Positions 5,848-9,602 of a stretch of 9,602 nucleotides of DNA are shown piece after piece; the stretch's first letter is position 1; the number at the start of each line of letters is the position of its first letter. The notes beneath the pieces were generated by a model that was not told where the DNA came from, made no database searches, and worked only from the letters and a program-made list of their open reading frames with translations. The DNA comes from Thermoplasmata archaeon (lineage in GTDB: Archaea > Thermoplasmatota > Thermoplasmata > RBG-16-68-12). Position numbers and translations under genes: made by a program. The DNA is taken from positions 1 through 9,602 of the forward strand of contig DUJI01000203.1 of assembly GCA_013329855.1 (NCBI GenBank), written 5' to 3'.

Positions 5848-7353
5848 TCAGAACTCCTTGATCACGGCCGCGCCCGTGCCGAGGTCCACGATGGGGAGGC
5901 GTGCGGGCAGGGGTTCGATGTTCCGCATCTTCTGGTACGGCGTCTGGGCCTGCCAGGTCGACGAGTTCACCAGGACAACCCCGCGGTACGCGTCCACGCC
6001 GACGGAATGCACGTGCCCCGTGGCGAAGATGTCCGGGACCTCGTCCACGTTGAGGTGGTCCTCCGCCTCGGGGGCGATGGGGGTCTTCCCGCCGTAGATG
6101 GGGGCGAGGTGCCGCATCTTGAGCATCTCCCGCATCGCGTCGAGCGGACGGTGGTAGTTCATGCCGGGAATCGCGGACACGAAGTCGTCCATGGACCGCC
6201 CGTGGTAGGCGAGGACCTTCACGCCGTGGAGGCTCACCAAGCTCGGGTTGCCTGCGAAGATCAGGTTGGAGTCGAAGAGCTTCCGGATGGGCTGGGGCAG
6301 CGCGGGCTGGGGCTCCGCGGGGCGGACCGCGTCGTGGTTCCCGGGGATCATGATCACGGTCAGGTGGTCCGGCAGCGGGGCCATCATCTTCGCGAGGGCC
6401 TCGTACTGCCCGTAGATGTCGTCGATGGCGAGTTCCTCGTCCTGCCGCGGATAGACGCCGATGCCGTCCACGACGTCCCCGCTCACCACGAGGTACCGGA
6501 GGGAGCGGGCGAGCTCGTCGTCGCTCGACATCCACGTCGTGAGCTTGGACCACTTCTCGTCCAGGAACGTCGTGCTGCCCACGTGGACGTCCGAGATGAA
6601 CGCGGCCCGGATGTGCTCCCCGATGCCCCGGAAGGGCCGGACCACGGGGATGTCCGGCCGGACGACGGACTCCGCGATGACGAGTCCGCGGTCGTTCACC
6701 TTCCCCACGATGCCCACGACCTCGTCGTTCACGAACGTCTCCGAGGCGGACGACGAGTCCGCGAGGACCAGCACGGAGATGCGGTCCGTCTCGTCCTCGA
6801 GCTCAAGGATTCGGTGGCCGTTCTTCGTGTCCCGGACGTCGGAGACCATCCCGATGAAGCGGACCTCCCGCGTGGACCGACGGGCCTTGGAGATCTCCTG
6901 CGCACCGCCGAGCTCCCGCCGGTTCCGGAGCATGCGGGAAAGGGTCTGGAAGCGGTTGCGGAAGTACCGGGTGAAGTCCTCCAGGGTGCCCTCGCAGGTC
7001 GAGCGGCCCGTGATGTCCCGGAGGATCCTCACGTCGGGGGCGTGGTCCGAGGCGGATTCGCTCTGCCGGCGGAACGAGGCGGACGCCTCGCGGGACGGGG
7101 CGGCCACGGCGGCCGGGACCCGGAGCGCGACCGCGGGCGCAGCGTTCACCTGGGCTCGGAGGGCCGCGGTGCGGCCGAGGTCCGCGGTCCGCACCACGTC
7201 CTGGAGGGTGACCATGAGGGGAAGCTCGGCGCACGACGCGAAGAACCGGTCCAGGGGGCCCATGGGGTCCTGCTGGGACAGGAGATACTCCACGGCGGCG
7301 GGCTCGAGCAAGGTGCCTCTCCTGCTCACGAACGCCAAAAGCTGTTCCCGCAT
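5848..7353 (-). CDS. polB: DNA polymerase D small subunit DP1 (3'-5' exonuclease)
   Basis: This is the proofreading subunit of the archaeal replicase PolD, which pairs with the large subunit DP2. Numbered from ATG 7353 (501 residues), the N-terminal region is followed by an Ala-rich, probably flexible linker at about 70-100. Then come an OB-fold at about 160-235 (VRFIGMVSDV...GIVGKVND) and a phosphoesterase domain to the end. Nuclease motifs are ISDVHVG (D255, H257), SGDVVDG (D293), PGNHDA (N339, H340), YHGRS (H384) and TGHVHS (H447, H449). All are intact, so it should be an active exonuclease. ATG 7365 is four codons upstream, but the TATA box at 7379-7386 places the transcript start near 7356, favouring 7353. 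DP2 is not in this window. The phosphoesterase gene follows after 41 bases. Confidence 0.94.
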   Translation of the reverse strand: MREQLLAFVSRRGTLLEPAAVEYLLSQQDPMGPLDRFFASCAELPLMVTLQDVVRTADLGRTAALRAQVNAAPAVALRVPAAVAAPSREASASFRRQSESASDHAPDVRILRDITGRSTCEGTLEDFTRYFRNRFQTLSRMLRNRRELGGAQEISKARRSTREVRFIGMVSDVRDTKNGHRILELEDETDRISVLVLADSSSASETFVNDEVVGIVGKVNDRGLVIAESVVRPDIPVVRPFRGIGEHIRAAFISDVHVGSTTFLDEKWSKLTTWMSSDDELARSLRYLVVSGDVVDGIGVYPRQDEELAIDDIYGQYEALAKMMAPLPDHLTVIMIPGNHDAVRPAEPQPALPQPIRKLFDSNLIFAGNPSLVSLHGVKVLAYHGRSMDDFVSAIPGMNYHRPLDAMREMLKMRHLAPIYGGKTPIAPEAEDHLNVDEVPDIFATGHVHSVGVDAYRGVVLVNSSTWQAQTPYQKMRNIEPLPARLPIVDLGTGAAVIKEF

Positions 7354-7378
7354 CCGGGCGCACATTACGCCGGCTCGG

Positions 7379-7386
7379 ATAAATAA
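7379..7386 (-). promoter_or_regulatory. TATA box for DP1
   Basis: The minus strand reads TTATTTAT, centred 29.5 bases upstream of ATG 7353. It is too close to ATG 7365 for that codon to lie within the transcript. Confidence 0.55.
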
Positions 7387-7401
7387 CGTTCGTCGCGAAC
7401 G
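7387..7401. promoter_or_regulatory. Inverted repeat CGTTCG-TCG-CGAACG at DP1 promoter
   Basis: Six-base arms are perfectly complementary around a three-base spacer. The repeat directly abuts the DP1 TATA box on its upstream side, where a regulator could control both divergent genes. Its function is inferred from position only. Confidence 0.4.
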
Positions 7402-7415
7402 CGTGACACGTCACG
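7402..7415. promoter_or_regulatory. Inverted repeat CGTGAC-AC-GTCACG in the divergent promoter
   Basis: Six-base arms are perfectly complementary around AC. It begins at the base after the preceding inverted repeat and ends one base before the plus-strand TATA-like box, so together the two repeats fill the space between the divergent TATA boxes. Confidence 0.4.
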
Positions 7416-7416
7416 A

Positions 7417-7424
7417 AAATTATA
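7417..7424 (+). promoter_or_regulatory. TATA-like box for the UPF0201 gene
   Basis: AAATTATA is centred about 27 bases upstream of GTG 7448. It supports that codon as the start of a leaderless message. The match to box A is moderate. Confidence 0.45.
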
Positions 7425-7447
7425 GCCGATGGGGAGAATGCCGCCCC

Positions 7448-7852
7448 GTGCTCCGGGTCCGCGTGGAGACGCCGTGCCGAGGGACGGAGAGCCTCGCGAA
7501 GGTCAAGGTGGCCCTCCTCAACTTGTTCCCCGATCTCACCTTCGAGCGGGAGGACGACACCGTGGCCGGGACCACCGCTTCCCTGGAGCGGTTGCGGGAG
7601 CTCATCCGAAGCCAGCGGATTCGGGACACGGCGCGGGGTCAGCTCCTCGCGGCGCGCCACGGCGACCGCACGCGTGTCGTGCTGAGCAAGCAGGCGGCGT
7701 TCGTGGGGGTCGTCAACTTCGCCGTGGGATCGCCGCTCGGCGACATCTCCGTCGAGATCGCGTCGGACGATCTCAGCGCGGTGATCGACCGCGTCGCGGA
7801 GAGCACGGTGGAACGTCCGCTCAGGCCGTCCGGCCGCACCGAAGGCACGTGA
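7448..7852 (+). CDS. COG1325/UPF0201 family protein (predicted RNA-binding)
   Basis: This 134-residue protein belongs to the archaeal UPF0201/DUF54 family (COG1325), described as a predicted exosome-associated RNA-binding protein; its biochemical role is not established. Family signatures are TESLAKVKVALLNLFPDL (13-30), the helix SLERLRELIRSQRIRDTAR (45-63), KQAAFVGVVNF (81-91) and SPLGDISVEI (95-104). Length is close to that usual for the family, with a Pro/Arg-rich extension after about residue 120. The GTG at 7448 is selected because the family begins with this hydrophobic strand and a TATA-like box lies 27 bases upstream. An in-frame open stretch upstream of 7448 is antisense to DP1 and unlikely to be translated. 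The gene diverges from DP1 across a shared promoter. Its last 32 bases overlap the convergent protease gene. Confidence 0.9.
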   Translation: MLRVRVETPCRGTESLAKVKVALLNLFPDLTFEREDDTVAGTTASLERLRELIRSQRIRDTARGQLLAARHGDRTRVVLSKQAAFVGVVNFAVGSPLGDISVEIASDDLSAVIDRVAESTVERPLRPSGRTEGT

Positions 7853-9602
7853 ACCGTCCCGCCTCGTACTTCGCCTCGACCCAGCCGCAGGAGGGGCACT
7901 GGAACCGCACGGGCGGGTATCCGTAGGGCGGCGGCCGATAGGTCGGCGCGTATCCCGGGGGCACCTGGATGGCGCTCCGCTGCGGGGCGGCCGCGGGCGG
8001 AGGCTCCGTCCATCCTTGCGGAGGGGGCGGCGCGTATCCCGGGGGTGGAGCGGGCGGCGGAACGCCGTACGGCGCGGGGGGCGTCTGGGTCCAGGTGGGC
8101 GGCGGAGCGTACGACCACCCCTGCGGAAGCGTCCCCGGCCCGGGGGCGACGGCGGCGGGCTGCCGGACGACGTGGCGCCCGAAGCGGTGGCGGAGGTCCT
8201 GGAACTCCTGCCATCCGTAGATGAGATACCAGGCCAGGAATCCGGCCCCCGCGACCGCGAGGGCGAGGAACATGAGGTCCAGGACCAGGGCGAGCGCGTC
8301 CCCACCGACTCCCTCCAGGGCCAGGGCGAGGCTGCCGTCCGTGGCGAAGTGGAGGAGGATGGCCGCGCCCAGACCGTGACGCACGAAGACGTAGCCCATG
8401 CCCAACCCGGCGACGAAGGCGGGGAGGACCTTCCACCAGCCCCATCCCGGAGCGTGCGCCAGGCCGAACAGGAGTGAGCTCCCCAGGACGAGGAGGCCGC
8501 CCACGAGGAGGGCCTCCCTGGAGGACTCCTTCCGGAGCTGGCCTCCCCACAGGTACCGCAGCGCGCCGAGGAGGTTCCCGCGCGGACCACCCGGGGGCCG
8601 GGGACCGCGCGCGTGGTAGAGGCGCCAGACCAGGGCGCCCACGGCCATGGGCAGGCCGATAAGGAAGACGCGGAACGCGATCTCCTCGAAGACCGACGCG
8701 GCCGAGTAGTCGAACAGGAGGCTCCAGGCGTTCTCCGGGGTCTGCGTGAAGGGCGACGTGGGCGCGTATCCGGAGAAGAGGAGGATGTAGATGAGCGCGA
8801 CCTGGAAGAACGTGGTGGCCATCCACACCTGGGCCACCGCAATCCAGCCGGACATGCTCCTCAGGCGCGTCCCGATCGCATCGAGCGGGGCCGTGAAGGC
8901 CCGCGCCGTGAGGTGCCGATCACGCCACGCGTACCAGACCGCGGCGGCCGCGATGGCCACGACGATGAACGCGTAGTACCCGAGGAACGGGCCGGGGTCC
9001 TGAGAGATGTAGAGCAGCAGGGGGAGCGGGAGGGGCAGGTAGAAGTAGAATGCGGCGTCCGTGGCCCAGCCCAGGTGGACGTTGTCGAAGGACACCGTGG
9101 TGGTCCCGCTGTTCGCCAGGGCGATGAAGGCGACCTTGAGGTAGTACGTGCCCGCATTCGTGACGGTCGCGCTCACGTCGAGGTCCGGGGTCGGGGCCCA
9201 CGGGGTGCTCCCGTTGACCCAGAAGACGGCCGCATGGGCCATGTCGATTCCCGTAGGCGAGGGCTCGAGGGCGGCGAGCACCACACCCGTGAGGGACGGG
9301 CCCGCCTGCACGCGGAGGTCCAGGTGGACCTCGCCCGCGTACGGCGGGGAGCCGTGAATCGGTAAGGCCTGCACCCATTCGCCGCCCGCGTTCCCCGCGG
9401 GAAGGGTCATCTGGACGTAGCCGCCCGAGGGGCCGCCGGTCGGAACGTACGTCGACGTCGCGGCGGACGCGTTGAGCGCTTGGAACGTCCAGTTGGCGAT
9501 TCCCGTGGTGAAGGCCTGGTTCGCGTTCTGCCCCGAGGCGATGCCCTGGATCCCGGGCACGATGTAGGCGGGGCTCAGGAGGAGGCCCGCGAAGTTCGTG
9601 GC
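7821..9602 (-). CDS. CPBP (CAAX-type) intramembrane protease with C-terminal zinc ribbon, N-terminus outside window
   Basis: The frame is open from 9602 to the stop at 7821 (593 residues), so the 5' end is missing. Numbering below starts at GTG 9560. Residues 1-165 are rich in Ser, Thr, Gly and Asn with N-x-S/T sites and look like an extracytoplasmic beta domain. Several transmembrane helices then carry the three type II CAAX/CPBP motifs: FEEIAFR (E292, E293, R297), FGLAH (H369) and LHFATD (H404, D408), which form the intramembrane glutamic-metalloprotease site. The last helix, at about 425-448, leads to a cytoplasmic Pro/Gly/Tyr-rich linker (468-550) with PPPGYAPP-like repeats. A zinc ribbon closes the protein (CPSC, C555/C558; CLRC, C572/C575). 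The family includes prenyl-protein proteases and bacteriocin-tolerance proteins; the substrate here is unknown. The 3' end overlaps the UPF0201 gene. Confidence 0.88.
   Translation of the reverse strand, partial: ATNFAGLLLSPAYIVPGIQGIASGQNANQAFTTGIANWTFQALNASAATSTYVPTGGPSGGYVQMTLPAGNAGGEWVQALPIHGSPPYAGEVHLDLRVQAGPSLTGVVLAALEPSPTGIDMAHAAVFWVNGSTPWAPTPDLDVSATVTNAGTYYLKVAFIALANSGTTTVSFDNVHLGWATDAAFYFYLPLPLPLLLYISQDPGPFLGYYAFIVVAIAAAAVWYAWRDRHLTARAFTAPLDAIGTRLRSMSGWIAVAQVWMATTFFQVALIYILLFSGYAPTSPFTQTPENAWSLLFDYSAASVFEEIAFRVFLIGLPMAVGALVWRLYHARGPRPPGGPRGNLLGALRYLWGGQLRKESSREALLVGGLLVLGSSLLFGLAHAPGWGWWKVLPAFVAGLGMGYVFVRHGLGAAILLHFATDGSLALALEGVGGDALALVLDLMFLALAVAGAGFLAWYLIYGWQEFQDLRHRFGRHVVRQPAAVAPGPGTLPQGWSYAPPPTWTQTPPAPYGVPPPAPPPGYAPPPPQGWTEPPPAAAPQRSAIQVPPGYAPTYRPPPYGYPPVRFQCPSCGWVEAKYEAGRFTCLRCGRTA

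Noticed and set aside
8010..8150. G+C-rich repetitive tract as a DNA-level tandem repeat
   Set aside because: It encodes the Pro/Gly/Tyr-rich linker of the protease. The repetition follows from the protein sequence, with no exact repeat unit.
6803..8842. A 679-codon minus-strand open frame spanning the DP1 promoter, UPF0201 and protease genes
   Set aside because: It crosses several well-supported genes and a TATA-rich promoter, and its product is Arg/Ser/Pro-rich without domains.
1..9602. CRISPR arrays, tRNA or rRNA genes, insertion sequences
   Set aside because: I saw no regularly spaced repeats, no tRNA-like T-arm or cloverleaf, no rRNA motifs and no transposase or integrase in any frame.

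Overview
This is a gene-dense, high-G+C archaeal window, roughly two thirds G+C by eye. Three things support an archaeon. The proteins include an Orc1/Cdc6 initiator, the small subunit (DP1) of the archaea-specific PolD replicase, and a COG1325/UPF0201 protein, a family I know only from archaea. The type I signal peptidase has a catalytic-type His where bacteria have Lys. Archaeal TATA boxes sit about 27-30 bases upstream of several start codons. PolD argues against classical Crenarchaeota. A high-G+C Thermoplasmatota-type euryarchaeon is my best guess, but that lineage call is inference.

Layout. (a) 1-416, minus: the N-terminal part of a membrane protein with two transmembrane helices and a PH-like domain; its 3' end lies outside the window. 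(b) 455-847, minus: a NikR/CopG-type metal regulator. (c) 932-2517, plus: a divergent ABC-3 family metal-uptake ATPase and permease, overlapping by ATGA. No substrate-binding protein gene is present. (d) 2518-2791: a 274-base intergenic region with a TATA box, a perfect 9-bp inverted repeat around GAAA, and a second inverted repeat. (e) 2792-4024, plus: orc1/cdc6. (f) 3999-5039, minus: signal peptidase I, converging on cdc6 with overlapping 3' ends. (g) 5090-5806, minus: a small calcineurin-type phosphoesterase, probably cotranscribed with (h). (h) 5848-7353, minus: DP1. (i) 7366-7447: a compact divergent promoter with two adjacent inverted repeats between two TATA boxes. (j) 7448-7852, plus: the UPF0201 protein. 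(k) 7821-9602, minus: a CPBP/CAAX-type intramembrane protease with an extracytoplasmic N-terminal domain, a proline-rich linker and a C-terminal zinc ribbon. Its 5' end lies outside the window, and its 3' end overlaps that of (j).

How the genes fit together. The left part is a metal-homeostasis module, with the sensor divergent from the importer. The centre is a replication island (initiator plus replicase subunit), with a signal peptidase and a phosphoesterase between the two. The right part holds an RNA-associated conserved archaeal protein and a membrane protease. I found no mobile element, CRISPR array, rRNA or tRNA. I do not see a clearly new multi-gene system. The most interesting signals are the palindrome clusters at the cdc6 and DP1 promoters, the NikR-importer pairing with an altered ligand spacing, and the protease/zinc-ribbon fusion.
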